Shown: positions 34,980-48,199, counted from the first letter of the stretch. The stretch is 64,000 bases of DNA from Atrina japonica (GCA_030159075.1 BROG01000149.1:30001-94000); one strand, 5' to 3'. The notes: generated by a model not told the origin, from the letters alone. Program-made: numbers and translations.

Positions 34980-35157
34980 GGGGCCGACTGGTTAGAGCAT
35001 CGTGCTTTAAATCATTAAGTCTCTCACTTTCTGTCAGCGCAAGTTCGAGCCCGCTGGAACCTAAGCTTATTTTTGTGAGAAAGTTTCCCAGTTTACTTGC
35101 GGAAGACTGGTAATCTCTTCCTGGGTACATTGTAACCGGGTTCTCTCGCTTGTACAG
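34980..35157 (+). mobile_element. tRNA-derived SINE family 2, copy
   Basis: ccgactggttagagcatcgt (A-box region), gcaagttcgagcccgctgga (B box), then tacattgtaaccgggttctc. The 3' tail after 'ctctcgct' is missing. Confidence 0.85.
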
Positions 35158-35339
35158 GATCCCAAATGAGAAAAATAAAGTGTTTTTATTTGATGCATAA
35201 AACACGACCCCTTATGAATATAGCCTGACAATTAATCCAACAATTAAAATTATGTAACCAGGGAGACCGTGTCCCTAAAGTTTATAAAATAGTTGTGAAA
35301 TCCTTAATTTTCTATAAAAAGTCGGAAAATAAAAAACAA

Positions 35340-35920
35340 AATTTTCCCAATTATTTTTAGCCTCGCTCCGCCCGGCGAATAAATTTTAATTTTACACCTA
35401 CTCAGGCCAATTTCGAATCCCCAGACTGCTTTTGATGATATATGCATTGCATTACAAGTAGGTATAAATTTATATCACCAAATTAAAAACAAATTTCGAC
35501 CAAAATTTCGCGCCTCCCTCCGCTCGGCAAATAAGTATACGTAACTCCAACTTTAAATCCTCAGTCTGCTTTTGATGATATATGCATTGCATCACAAATA
35601 CGTATAAATTTATCTCACCAAATCAAAAACAAATTTCCTAAAATTTGTAACCGAATTAGAAACAAATTTCCCCAAGAATTTTGCGTCTCGTTCCGCTCGG
35701 CGAATAAATTTACTTTACTCCAACTTTAAATTCTCATTCTGCTTTTGATGATGTTTGCATTGCATCACAAATAGGTATAATTTCATGTTACCAATTAAAA
35801 ACAAATTTCCCCAAATTTTTCGCGACTCGCTCCGCTCGGCGGACCATCAACTTTGAACCATCAGTCTGCTTTGGATGATGTATGCCTTGCATCACGTATG
35901 ATTTTATGTCACCAGTCTAA
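35340..35920. repeat. about 155-bp tandem array
   Basis: Four to five diverged units with gcctcgctccgctcggcgaa, then caactttaaat, tcagtctgcttttgatgata and tatgcattgcatcacaa. The GC-rich phrase recurs at 35359, 35513, 35684 and 35824, with an outlier at 34790. Confidence 0.88.
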
Positions 35921-36375
35921 AAACACCAACCTTTTAAATTTTCTCTACATCCACCACTGTTGTATATATTAACTGCATAATCAAAAGACATATGACATTT
36001 TTTTCCTGGGACAACCACTTTAACCACTTTAAAAAAAAAAAAACAAAAAAAAAAACAACAACAAAAAGCAAATAAAAAAAAAATTTTAAAAATTAGAAAG
36101 AAATTGCCCCCCTCCACTTTTGATTTGCTTCCTAAGCCACCGTCGGATGATTTTTTAATATTAAGAATTCGACAAATTTTCATATTAGATTAGAAAAATA
36201 TATATTTTTTTAATTTTAGAAAATAATTTCCTAATATATTTTAGAAAATATTTTTACGACTGATTATTTGTATTTGAAAATATTTTGTTTTTTAATTTTT
36301 GATGAAGATTTGTTATGTTAAAAATGAATTTTAAAGATGCTCATATGTCTATTCTGTTTATTGTGGCAGTCTCTT

Positions 36376-37558
36376 TTAGGTCATCTGAACCAAAGGCTCA
36401 GGGTGACCTATTGCGATCGTCTTTTGTCTGTCGTGCGTCCATAACATTTTCGACTTCTTCTCAAGAACCAGTGGACCAATTTTAACCAAACTTGGCATAT
36501 AGCATCCCCATGTGAAGCCGCATAAAGTTGCGAATGGAAAGGGGATTGGACAAATAGGGGTCCTAAAAGGGGCCAAAAAAGGACCAAAACTTCTTTAAAA
36601 ATCTCCTTGTCATGAACCAATGATCAGATGACTTTCAAATTTTGTATGCATGATGGTTGAGTCAATATCTATAAAGTTTGCGAACGAAATTGAAATATGT
36701 CCATAAATGAACCACTAGGGGACGCTACAGTGATACAGGGTACATTTGTATTACAAATTGTTTAATAACTCAAAACTGATCGACTCTTTGTATACAAAGA
36801 TATATGAGAAAGTTGTTAGGAATTATCTGAAGATCATTTTGACAAAATTTCAAGGTCATGGAGTCAAAGGTCAAGGTCACAGGCACCTAAGTAAATGGAA
36901 AATATACGTTTTTGTAAAATTTTGACATTTTTGACTACTTCTCCAGAACCATTGGACCAATGTGAACCAAACTTAACAAACTTAACCATGTAAAGCCGCA
37001 TAAAGTTTGCGGATGAAAATGGGCTAGGGCCAAATATGGCTGTCATGGCTATAAATAAGAACGAATGAGTCAGCAATCGTACACTTTTATGTGGATTTTT
37101 CATGTTTTTTTATATTATCTTGAAAAGTATAATACCTAGAGTAAAAGTGAAAGAAGCAAAATTTTTCAGCTTGCAAAGATCTACAAAAAAGTCAAAAGAG
37201 CCGAAATTGTCAGGTCACCCCTTTTGGGAGTTATTTCCCCTTTTTGTGGATTTTTCATGCTTTTGTATGTTTTTTTGACATTATCTTGAAAAGTGTAATA
37301 GGTAGAAGAAAAGTAAAAGAAGCAAAATTTTCAGCAAGCAAAGATCTATAAAAAAAGTCTGTAGAGACGAAATGGTAAGGTCACCCCTTTGGGGATTTAT
37401 TTCCCCTTTTAGTGCATTTTTCGTGTTTTTGACAAAAAGTATAAGTTTTTTGGTCAAATTTGAGACATTTTCGACTTGAACCAGTGGACTAAGTTTAGCC
37501 AAATCTGACTTGAAACTTTTTCTCAGGTGACCGTTAAGGCCCATTGGGCCTCTTGTTT
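36376..37558 (+). repeat. 'ggtcacctgagcc' family repeat, long copy
   Basis: Starts ttaggtcatctgaaccaaag-gctcagggtgacc and ends ggcccattgggcctcttgtt. The interior holds repeated cattttcgacttcttctcaa, gaaccagtggaccaa and 'aggtcaaggtcac' phrases. Partial copies are at 43135-43594, 54983-55627 and 61063-61275. Non-coding, about 1.2 kb. The 3' end carries a hairpin ggcccattgggcc, which is somewhat Helitron-like, but the terminal CTRR is not present, so the class is unresolved. Confidence 0.8.
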
Positions 37559-37839
37559 CTCTCTCACTATGATCACTTTCCATTGTATAAGTAGGCCTAC
37601 TTTTCTTTTGTGACCGTTTACGTACCGAAGCTTTATGAATCTATTCACTATTGTATTTGTTCAGGTATGAATCCATATAATGATTGACAGGTAACTCTTG
37701 CCCAGTATCGTCTAGACGAGGATTGTAGAATTACATGCTTCTAGTTATTTACATTGTTTTAAGTCGATATTATATAAAGCCTACCATATATCGCTGATAT
37801 AGTTATGGTCAAATTATCAAGAAATAATATGATAATAAA

Positions 37840-37842
<3 letters not shown>

Positions 37843-37920
<78 letters not shown>
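37843..37920. repeat. (AT)n microsatellite
   Basis: About 78 bp of TA repeats. Confidence 0.97.
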
Positions 37921-37925
<5 letters not shown>

Positions 37926-37993
37926 CAAACGTCTAAAATAATTTTACCAGCGATATTATATACAATAACAAAGCCTATCTCTCTGCCCACACA

Positions 37994-38162
37994 AATTGAC
38001 CTATCACCAAGTATCTGTTACATGACTGACCATGTGCTTTTTGACGTCGTTCGATTGTGATGTCATAATTACACAAGTGTTTGACACGTCATTTCATTGT
38101 GACATAATAATGGAAAAGTTTGCCAAAAGGTGCCGTGCCGGGCATTTGGCGATAGGTCAATT
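37994..38162. mobile_element. MITE family A, copy 2
   Basis: Inverted ends aattgacctatcaccaa (37994-38010) and ttggcgataggtcaatt (38146-38162) bound about 170 bp. The interior shares gacgt..ttcgattgtgatgtcataattacacaag and gtttgccaaaaggtgccgtg motifs with the copies at 2.0 kb and 16 kb. No coding capacity. Confidence 0.7.
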
Positions 38163-38622
38163 CTTTGAAAGACCACCTTTAACACTGGTACATCAGTTAC
38201 TATTTTTTCACTGTAAACTACATTTACACATTTTTGTTATAATTTATGATAATCTCTTAAAATCACAAATCATGAAAAAGTGAACCATCCAAGATAAATG
38301 ATAAAATCAAATCTATGTCGGGTTGGTAAACTCATAATACGCATGTACATACCGTTATCGTTGTCGGTTACTGTGATTTGAGTGTGCGAAATAGCGACTG
38401 GATTATACGTGTAACGTCACTTCAAGCCTTCATGGGCATTAAGTGCGCAAGCGATACGCCGAAAAGTGAACTTTGATGGCAGAATAAACAAGTATCCTGT
38501 CATTTTTACCTCAGATAATTGGCTATATAACTTTTAGGTGATTATCTTTAGAATATTTAAATAAAAGACAAACTTAAAAATCGTTGCCTATGACCTTTAA
38601 GTCAACTTTAGCTATTAATCCA

Positions 38623-38805
38623 GGGCCCGAAATCACCATATTTACACAGCACTCAAGCTCAACTAACTTTTCACGATTTTAAGGTAAAAACACACAAAAT
38701 TTATCCTGTAACTGGACACGTTTGTATATTGATGGCATAATGACGAAAGTTATCGCTCATTTGAATAAAACTTATCAAAAATGAGTAAAATTGAGTACCG
38801 TACCA
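38623..38805. mobile_element. MITE family C, partial copy 2
   Basis: Begins gggcccgaaatcaccatatt and matches the inverted right half of 32852-33239 (ctgtaactggaca, tattgatggc, ttgagtac). The second terminus is missing. Confidence 0.75.
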
Positions 38806-38899
38806 GCGATATACAAAGTTAATATTAGCTTTATATATCGCTGACCGTACTTAAGGTATTTATTCATATGTACATGTAGATCTATATCCACAAATATCT

Positions 38900-38981
38900 A
38901 CCATTTTTTTCTTTCATCGGGAAAATTAAAATGCCCTCCAGAAGTTATTCCTGTTATTATTAAATTGTAAATTTCCCGGTT

Positions 38982-39013
<32 letters not shown>

Positions 39014-39940
39014 GTTTTTTTGGGGGGTGGGGTATTTTTGGCTATTATCTGGACACGGTCAGATATAGAGAGTGTTTCAGGGAAATATGTTCAACTACCA
39101 AAAATATCTATAAAAATGGCCAAACTTTTTCAGTTGATCTTTTACGGGAGTAAATTCGCTATTTTTATACTAAGTGACCGGGTATTCATCATTTAGACAT
39201 TCGCTGTTTTTGGCTATTATTCAGAAATAAAGATAAGAAATGCAATCACAATATTTTTTTTAAAAAATGTGGTTTTATATGAAAAACAAATAGAAAAAAT
39301 AATAATGTCTCTAAACTTTTGACAAGTAGGCTGGCTGTAAGAACTGGAAGACTCAAAATTTACAACATTGTGCACTAGCTAGTCATTTTACATTTTCCAA
39401 AATTTTATTCGAGTTACCTCCCTTCGCTTACTTTTGCTTCATTTTCGGAAAATGGAAAATGACAGTAACCTTGACCCAATACCGGGGATTCCCATATTTC
39501 TCTGTTCTCTCATTGGTTAGTTGTGACAATTCTTCTCAGAACCTCGATGCCTTGGGAAAACACAAAACGATGTCTAGAGGTAAAATCCAATGTATCGGAT
39601 ACTCAGAATCCAGAAAAACTTCGATAGTGTATATCACTGATTGTCAAACACAGAATTGATTTCCAAAGAAGGAGTCTAGACACTCTAGTAAGATTTTAGT
39701 GCGACTCCTAGACCGTCTGCGGTAACTGGTAAGTCACGTAAACTTTGTAAACACGTCAGAGAGCTGTCAAATTTAAGTTTCCGAGTTGAAATCATTAGGC
39801 CTGCTGTCCCTGTGTCTAGACCCACAGGCTGTTAGTATTGTCTACACTAGATTCTGGGCCTTTACATGTATATCACCATATGTGTGGCATATCATGGCAT
39901 ATGGATATGCTGGAAGGGTATATCATCTACAGACACGCAT
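38900..39940. other. no gene seen
   Basis: A T/G-rich run (38975-39035) and AT-rich flanks. No supported coding exon. Confidence 0.45.
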
Positions 39941-39941
39941 A

Positions 39942-40190
39942 CCTGTCAACATAAGTACAATTTGTCTGGGGTAGAAAATGTGTACAACGGTCAAACTTTT
40001 TATGAATGCGTTGTTATTCTGATATATATATGCGTGTATCAGTTGTGTCAAAATAACATACCTGTCAACATTAGGAAAAAAATGCGTAAATTTTTTTTGA
40101 ATGCATTGTTTTGAATGCATTGTCGTTCTCATGTATGCGTTTACCAATTGCGTCGAAATAAGTGAAAGGGAGAGGGCACAGGAGGGTGTG
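39942..40190. repeat. two-copy, about 120-bp tandem duplication
   Basis: Units begin acctgtcaacataagtacaa (39942) and acctgtcaacattaggaaaa (40062) and each ends in gaatgc.ttgt.. and gcgtNtaNcaNttgNgtcNaaata phrases. Confidence 0.65.
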
Positions 40191-40199
40191 CCCCCTTCC

Positions 40200-41840
40200 G
40201 AAATAACAAGAAAAAATTGTAATTTTAAACTTCAATATCTGCCATTTTATGCATCTAAATGGAATTATTGTCAATAATATTGATGATATATATTACATTT
40301 CTTTTAATTTTCTAGTTGACTTTAAAATTTATAAGGAATAGATTTGGCTTTATTTTGAAGTTTTAATACATGTAATATATACATGTACACACACAGCTTG
40401 GGAGACTGAAAATGATGTTATGATCATTGTGTTACATTAGAATGTTTAAAATTTAGTATTTCTTAATTTGTTATAACAAATTTTAAAATATACAAAATTT
40501 TGAATATTCTAATATAACAGTTGGGTTTGGAATCTAATTAAAGGATTATCAGGAATTAATTACACCCCTCTGATGTTGATTGGACATCTTTAAAGGCAGT
40601 ATGAAATGCAGGTATGCTTAATTTAGGCCTGACACTTCTCTATAGCATTATACTGATTGTATTGCCGGAGACTTTGGTAGGGCCTAGTGTAAAAACAACA
40701 CACAGGTGTGAAAGGCTATACATCCTGTTGCACTCATCATCTGAGATGAGGGTTGGATTAAAGCGATATTTACAATTACCGCCAAGTAATAATAACCCAG
40801 ATCAGCTATGCGTAGTATACAACAAATTTTAATCCAAAGGTAAACTTCACTTGTATTCGATCACGTGTTAGGCTAAATCACTTGCTACTACAGTCGTAAA
40901 CAAAAGTCAGCGGGAGAGCGACATTGGCAAAATGCAAGGCGACATACACTTCGCTTTGCGGCAAACAGAGAGTGACTTTGAGTGATGCAAGGCTACTTTG
41001 TCACCCACGTCGCCCTCTAATGCGAGCCCTGCCTATACCATTTTATTAGACAGGCATAATTTTGTGTCTTGGGGCTGATAAAATGCCTGTTCAGGTTCCA
41101 AATTTCTGAAATTTTATGAAAGATGCGACAGCGTGTCACCTTTTACATGGCAAAATCTTGCCTCAATAATCCAATATGCAGTGCCGTATGTATGTAGATA
41201 TATATCAGTTTTAAATAGTATAAATATTTTTTATGTTACACCGTCAAGTCCCCTATGATATTTTTTTCCGCCACTGTAATATATTACTTTTCTGACTACA
41301 AAGGTAAAAAACTGAAGAATATAAACAATCTGTCACTGGTCTGCTTTAAAATAAATATTTTGTCATGTGACAGTATGAAAATATATAATCTGACTCGACA
41401 AAATTTGTCAGCCAGTTACAACCCTACACTACTAGTCTTTAACAATAAAAAGAGCATACCACTCAGATTTTCAGTGGTGAAAGGGTTAAACCATAATACA
41501 ACTTAAATTAGACACCATTAAAATATATAGAAATAAATAAATGAAGGTTGTGATATTACACAACAATTTGTTGCAATTTTTCTTAAGACAATGCCTTAAA
41601 AAAGGAGTATTTCGTGAAAAGTTAGAAGTGGTTTATTTTTCATAAAATATGGCTTTTTTAACTTAAGGTTGTGTTAATAATAATATTGAATAAGAATGAT
41701 ACAATGTTACATGATTAGTGTCTTGTAACACAATTATTACCAGATAGTAATGCGATGTAATGCCTTATTAAGAACAACAATGTATAAAACAATTCAAATA
41801 AAACCTTAATAACTAACAATTTTAAGACAACACATGGCCC
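40200..41840. other. no gene seen
   Basis: AT-rich; the tail phrase gtggtgaaagggttaa at 41473 relates to the foldback at 20.7 kb. No coding exon supported. Confidence 0.45.
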
Positions 41841-41849
41841 AAATACGAT

Positions 41850-42215
41850 TCTGTTATTACGGCATAATATCTTGTTATTACGATATAATATCTTGTTATA
41901 ACAAGATAATTCATTTCTTGTTATAACGACATAATATTTTGCTATTACGACATGATATCTTGTTATAACAACAATATCTTGTTATTACAACATAATATCT
42001 TGTTATAACAGCATAATATCTTGTTACTACAACATAATGTTATTACGACATAATATCTTGTTACAATAAGATAATTCATATCTGGTTATAACAACATAAT
42101 ATCTTGTTATTACGACGTAATACCTTGTTATGACGACATAATTTCTTGTTATAACAGCATAAATGTATTAAGTCGTTTTAACAAGATATGTGTCATTATA
42201 ACAACATATTTTTAT
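41850..42215. repeat. palindromic AT-rich tandem array
   Basis: About 16 imperfect units of ataatatcttgttataacaa, each itself near-palindromic (ttgttataacaa). Period about 20-22 bp. Confidence 0.9.
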
Positions 42216-42229
42216 TACTACATGTGGCA

Positions 42230-43030
42230 CGTATCGGCTTTCGTACATGTACAACATACAACGGAACATTTGTACCTTTAACATTTCTGCAAACTTTACT
42301 TTACAAATTATAGTAGTTTGGCACACAAACCTGTGGTTTTTTTTCTCATTGAGCCATATCAAAACTTTATAGGTCAACGTAACTCTCTTGTACGGGAAGT
42401 AACCTAACTTTTGGGCAATCCATAATATTCAGGAGATATGTTTAAGCATCAAGCATGCCCAAATATAACCACCATTATTGTTTACAATTAGACATGTGCC
42501 ATCTTCGGGGCCAATGCATTGCACTTAAAATCTATGTAAGTGTCTATTTTTCAAGAATGAAGGATAGTTAACATGGTTAAGATCGATTTCCATTATATCG
42601 GACATCTTTTCATCAATTTTGGGGATGTTGTGTTACTAAATCCCATTTAGACTACAACAAATATGTATTTTTTCAACCGATGTATTAGGTAGATTGCGGG
42701 TCAGCAAACGACAGCCTTAGATCAGGAGGTCAGTGGACTTGTAATGTAATATCAACATGAAAACAAATGCCCTGAACATGGGAGTACCTCAAATTTAGGT
42801 GACTTGACTATACATGTACTTTCTTCATAGCAAGATGCTCTGACATTTTCACTGCTCAGTTTATGGATCATTTTAACCATCTTTTTCTTATCGCCGACGT
42901 CTGATATTTGTTGATATGCTTACCTGATCTTTTAAATTTATAAATCCATCATCACTAAAACATGACATAATTCCATTCAAGATATCCATCATTTTTATTT
43001 ACATGTTGTCCTGTTTTCCATTTTGAACAT
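42230..43030. other. no gene seen
   Basis: No coding exon or repeat recognised. Confidence 0.4.
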
Positions 43031-43039
43031 AAGACAATT

Positions 43040-43131
43040 TAAGACATTCGCTGATTGGTTAACTTTAGGATAACAATGAATATGTATTTTATCATTTGCA
43101 TGTATGATCAACCAATCAGCGAATGTCTTAA
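43040..43131. mobile_element. short foldback element
   Basis: Inverted ends aagacattcgctgattggtt (about 43041) and aaccaatcagcgaatgtctt (about 43111) around 50 bp. It abuts the left end of a partial 'ggtcacctgagcc' repeat. Confidence 0.75.
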
Positions 43132-43134
43132 AAA

Positions 43135-43594
43135 AAGTCAATAGGGCCAAAATTGTCAGGGCGACCCTTATGGGAGTTATTTCCCCTTTTAAGTGGATTT
43201 TTCATGTTTTGGGCAGTTTTATCCTATTATCCAGTGGGTCATTTTTTACCAAATTTGGCAAATAGAATCCCAATGTGAAGTCTCATATAGTTTGTGAATG
43301 AAAAGGGGCTAGGTTCCATAGGGGCCCTAAAAGGGGGAGAAAAGGACCAAAAAGTGGTATATCTTTATAAATCTTCTTCTCATGAACCAATGATCAGATT
43401 GCTCATGTCTCGAAAAGTATAAAAAATTATAATAGATTGAGAGAAAGTGAATGAAGCAGAAATGTTTGGCATGCAAAAATCTACAAAGAACTCAATAGGC
43501 AGCTATTGTCAGTTCAGTGCTTATGGCTACTATAGGAGCTACATGTAACTATGTTTTGCTCAGGTGACCATCAAGGCCCATCGGGCCTCTTGTT
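43135..43594 (+). repeat. 'ggtcacctgagcc' family repeat, 5'-truncated
   Basis: Contains 'ccaaaattgtcagggcgacc', 'gttatttcccctttt', 'tctcatgaaccaatgatcag' and ends aggcccatcgggcctcttgt like 36376-37558. Confidence 0.75.
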
Positions 43595-44312
43595 ATTGTT
43601 AATGACAAGCTGAGAATATTGTTATCAGTTTTTACATAAAAGTTCAGATTTTCTACATGTACATGTAGGTAAAACTTGGGTATACTAATATTTTAATTGA
43701 CTACATTTTACTTCATCAGACTGTACTGTCTACATAAATTGTCTGCTACAAAGCCATAATTACTGATTAATTACACAGAACTATTAAAAATTTAAATTTG
43801 TTATGGTCTATAATTGAGACAGAAATACTTTAGATTGTCACATGTTTATTTACTAATTTTTGAGGAATTTGTTTTATTTACATTTTGTCAACAGACATAA
43901 TACATGTAGCACAGACTTAAGGTTTTGTTTATACAGGACACAGAGCCAACACCTGTGTGGTTAATCATGTCGTACTTTTACTCTAGGTAATTAATTAAGG
44001 TGATAACTTTCCGTTAACTAAATAATTAGTTTAATTATTAGATTTAAGAAGAAATAGAGATTTCTTTTCTTTAAGATATAAAAGATAGTTACATAGTGAC
44101 AAATAATGGAACTACAATAGTTTATAATTATTTATCTTGTTTGGACAAGAGAAGAAAGGATTCTATATCTTTGCAATATATAAGTTAAAGTAGTAACCAA
44201 ATGTGTTTTTAAATAAAACAGAGGGTTAGGATTTTAGTCTTGACATGGTAGGATCTATACTGTAAGGATGTATGGCCAGTTTTATGATCTCTGTCATAAT
44301 TGTATATATGTT

Positions 44313-45089
44313 TGTTTGTTTATTGTTGTTTAACGTCCCACTCAAGAATCTTTCACTCATATGGACAGACACCACCAAATATTTTCCCATAGGCCTCAAT
44401 GCTAATTTACAAAACTTCAGGTCACTGTCACTCCCATGTTTATTATATCTGGGTCAAATAAGTACCCTGTGGTGAAAGATCAATATTTTTGATAACAAAA
44501 TTTGCAATCAAAAGTATAGGTTGCTGTTGCATTTTTACTTCAAATTTTCACTTGTTTACAACTCGTAGTATTCCGCACCAAAGGAAAATATCTATTCTCA
44601 TATGACCCCTCCCTTTCAATTTTCAACCGTCAACCCTATAATTTCCAAAGTACTACCAATATTCATGTATCTTTTTTATCACCTTTATTTCACTTATTAA
44701 TGGCAAAACTAATTTTTTCATTTAATGACCAATCAGATCACTGGGCTCATTTTACCCTCCGCACAACTTTGGGTCTCATTTTACCCTCCGCACAACTTTG
44801 GGTGTCCAAAATGTCTGCGCCCATGTTGTAAACAAAGCTGGTGTTTTTCCATATGGAGACGTCACCTAATGCCGGTGAAGGGCTTTAAATTTTGGCCTAT
44901 GCTTGGCACTTATGGCCATTGAGCAGTGAGGGTTCTTTAACGTTCTGACACCTACTATGACACGCGACCTCAATTTTTACTGTCTCATCAGAAGTACAGG
45001 AAACCAACATGCCGACGGCTGGACACGAACTCACGACCTCACAATCAAGAGTCGAGCGCGCAACCGACTGAGCCAGACCGGCTCCAAAA
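44313..45089 (-). mobile_element. tRNA-derived SINE family 1, split copy
   Basis: Tail part at 44313-44383 (ttattgttgtttaacgtccc...catatgga) and body plus tRNA head at 44848-45089 (atatggagacgtcacctaat to ggctcagtcggttgcgcgct on the minus strand). About 465 bp separate the parts, with the 'atatgga...cacc.aat' phrase present on both sides, so this is one interrupted SINE or two partial ones. Confidence 0.8.
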
Positions 45090-45099
45090 TTGTATTAAA

Positions 45100-46510
45100 T
45101 GTATATAATATGATATGTTTATTGTATTTGCATTATTGTCGTTCCAGTAATAAATATATCTTATATAACTACTCAATTGTATCTGTAGTTAATTTTACAT
45201 GTTTATGGCTATCAGGTTTAATAGAAACCTGTTAAATCATCGATCTGCTGTCACCGGGCATATGTGCCAATTCCCTTTGAACTCTAATGTAGTTCCGCTG
45301 CACTCAGACTCTGCCATGATGATATGTTTAATACAGAATGTGAATGTCATGGTGAAAATAATTGGGAAGTCTTTGCTCAAAATTGAAAAAGTAGCAGATT
45401 TTGCATCGGGAATAGGGCCTTTTACAGGACTCACATGTTGAGAATATTAATCCTTTATACTGTAGGTACAGTTTGATACTGCAAATTGTATATTGTATTA
45501 CAAGATGTCGTGTATCATTGACAAGTTATCGGTAGACATCACCCAGGAAAGACCACCTCCATTATAAAGCCACATGCCTTTCTCACTTAGGGTGGTCTTA
45601 TAAGGGGGAGGGACCACTGTATTATAATACCTATCATCAGGTCACATCTGGGCTCCACATCTAACTAGGGTAAAACCTTTACTAGCAAATTGGCTAGTGG
45701 AAAAAAAATTGCCTGCTGTCTGAAAATTTTACCAGCCATCCACTTTTAATTCACCAGGTAGTTAACTGAAAACAATGTTTTCCTAGCTAAGCTATAGCCT
45801 TTATTCAAGCAAGGTACAGGGTGACAAAATTTATTTTTTCTTTTCAAATTGTACATGTATAAAACCATAGTTAGCAAAAGAAAACAAGAAAATTTCAATG
45901 TAAATCAAACTCAAGGCAAGTAGCATGTGACAAATATCACATGTTTTTAACTTAACTACAATGTATATAGGTCTATAGGCCTAAAAAATCCAAAAAAAAA
46001 AAAAAAAAAAGACGAAAAATGCATGTAAATGTAGGCTGCTGATTTGAAGTCCAAATATGCATCAGTAACTGTAAACTAAAAACATAAGCTTGAATTGTCA
46101 AAAGAACCCTTAGTGATTCGTAAATTAAAAGTTCTAAACAAACCAAATTATACAGAAGTTCAAAAGGTACTATAGAATTGGACAAATTTGTGGTTGTTTT
46201 AAAGTTAAAACAAATTCATTGACATTAAATTTTGTTGGAGAATTAAATTTGTTTGTAAACGAAACTTTCACTATTACTTGGTGAAATTTATTCAAAACTT
46301 TCACCGTGGTTTAAATTTTGTTGATATATGAGAACAACAAAACTAAAACCACAACGAAATTTTCTGATTGACTACAGTACTTTATTTATATACATGTATG
46401 TGTCCGATTATTGTACATGTTGAATTACCAGGCATATTGATGCATATTATTGTTTTCATAAAGAAACAAACAACATACACTGTGCAAATACCTCTCTAAC
46501 TTGATTATAA
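45100..46510. other. no gene seen
   Basis: AT-rich sequence with a poly(A) run near 45990. The phrase 'gaccacctccattataaagc..gggtggtcttataag' (45553-45600) resembles fragments of Tigger-type MITEs. Nothing else. Confidence 0.4.
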
Positions 46511-46516
46511 ACATTA

Positions 46517-46692
<176 letters not shown>

Positions 46693-47655
46693 GTGTCAAA
46701 ATAACTATTTAACTATTTAATATATATATATATATATACAATTGTACATCATGTATGCCTGAACTGAAGAACACATATATACATTTGTATACCTATTTGA
46801 CCCCAAGATATAACATTATTTTCATTTATACACTTAGTTTTTCAGGATAACTGCCGTTGGACTAATTTCACGATGACACCTGTGCACAAACACTCCCAGA
46901 TGACATGAAAGGTTTGTACCCAAAACAAATCATAACGGTACCCAATGAAAGATAAATCATATGCAGTTTAGGGTTTGTCTTTCAGTGGGGAGGATTTGTC
47001 TTGGGTATAAAACATTTTTGGCATGAAAACACCTGTTTGTGTGCAAGTGAAATTAGTAGGACCGCAGTTATCGTAAAAGATCTATTGTTGTTTTTATATT
47101 TTGTTGTTTAATTTTCAGATGGGATACACAAGTACACGTACATTGTAGCAGATCAATTAGCTTCCTGTGGACATGACAAATAATGTACATGTACTTATCA
47201 AACTTGTGTCTCCTTGAGTGATGAGTAAAATGATAAGCTCTTTCCCATTGTATTGGAATGATCCATTATTAAAATCTGCAGGTGGAATAACGGGTTGAAT
47301 CTATTTATATGTATATTTGATTTGCTTTGTTTATTGTGTTTATGAAAACATACAGAAATGCAGTTAAATTTACAATCATGAGTGTTTTGTCTGATTAATA
47401 ATCACTGAGACAGGAAAGGCACTCGACCTAAATTTTGTCATTGAGCTTATCTAGTAGACGTGTGTACATGATAACAAACATGTGCAATTTGTATAATGCA
47501 ACGCCTTTGAAATTGATTAAAAACTGTCAGAGTTATTTAAATACAGCGAATATAAAGCTGATATTAGCTTTATATATCGCTGTTTAAATGATAGTAACAT
47601 GCATGCATGAATATTGAATTTACTAGACAAACATACACAGTTGATTCTAATTGTA

Positions 47656-47658
<3 letters not shown>

Positions 47659-47692
<34 letters not shown>

Positions 47693-47865
47693 TGAAACCT
47701 GCTATAGCGGCCACCTCTATATAAGGATTACCTGTCTATAAAGGCCAGTTTTTTCAAGTCCATTGACTGCATAATTCAACTAAATTGAACCTGTGTATAA
47801 GGGTCACCTGCATATAAAGGTCAATATTTTCTGGTCCCTTGGGTGGCCCCTATATACAGGTTTCA

Positions 47866-47915
<50 letters not shown>

Positions 47916-47916
47916 C

Positions 47917-47954
<38 letters not shown>
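47659..47954. repeat. (AT)n and (GT)n tracts flanking a MITE
   Basis: AT at 47659-47688, AT at 47868-47904, GT at 47905-47954 with one CACT break. The AT tracts adjoin both ends of the inverted-repeat element between them. Confidence 0.95.
47689..47869. mobile_element. Tc1/mariner or pogo-like MITE inserted in (TA)n
   Basis: Ends acagtgaaacctg and caggtttcactgt are inverted, with TA on each side, as expected for TA-targeting elements. The interior is rich in 'tataaggNtNacctg' and 'tataaaggtca' phrases. 181 bp. Confidence 0.85.
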
Positions 47955-47958
<4 letters not shown>

Positions 47959-48199
47959 GGCAACACTGAAAGTAAAGGTATTATTACACATTTCTCCTAA
48001 GGGTCTTCCTTTGTTGTGAATTTGAATATTATTGAACATTTATACTATTTCTTGAAGCTTATACTATTATAATACAACTGGAAGAAAACCAAAGTTACCT
48101 ACCCTTGATATTTCAACTAATCGCTGTTGTTGTAATGTAAATAATGTGTTGTGTAATCACTACAAGAGTTTTCTAGTACTTTCCATTTTATCCATGTGA

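Noticed and set aside
30400..36180. LTR retrotransposon
   Set aside because: No direct LTR pair, primer-binding site or gag/pol ORF; similarities are due to inverted repeats and tandem arrays.
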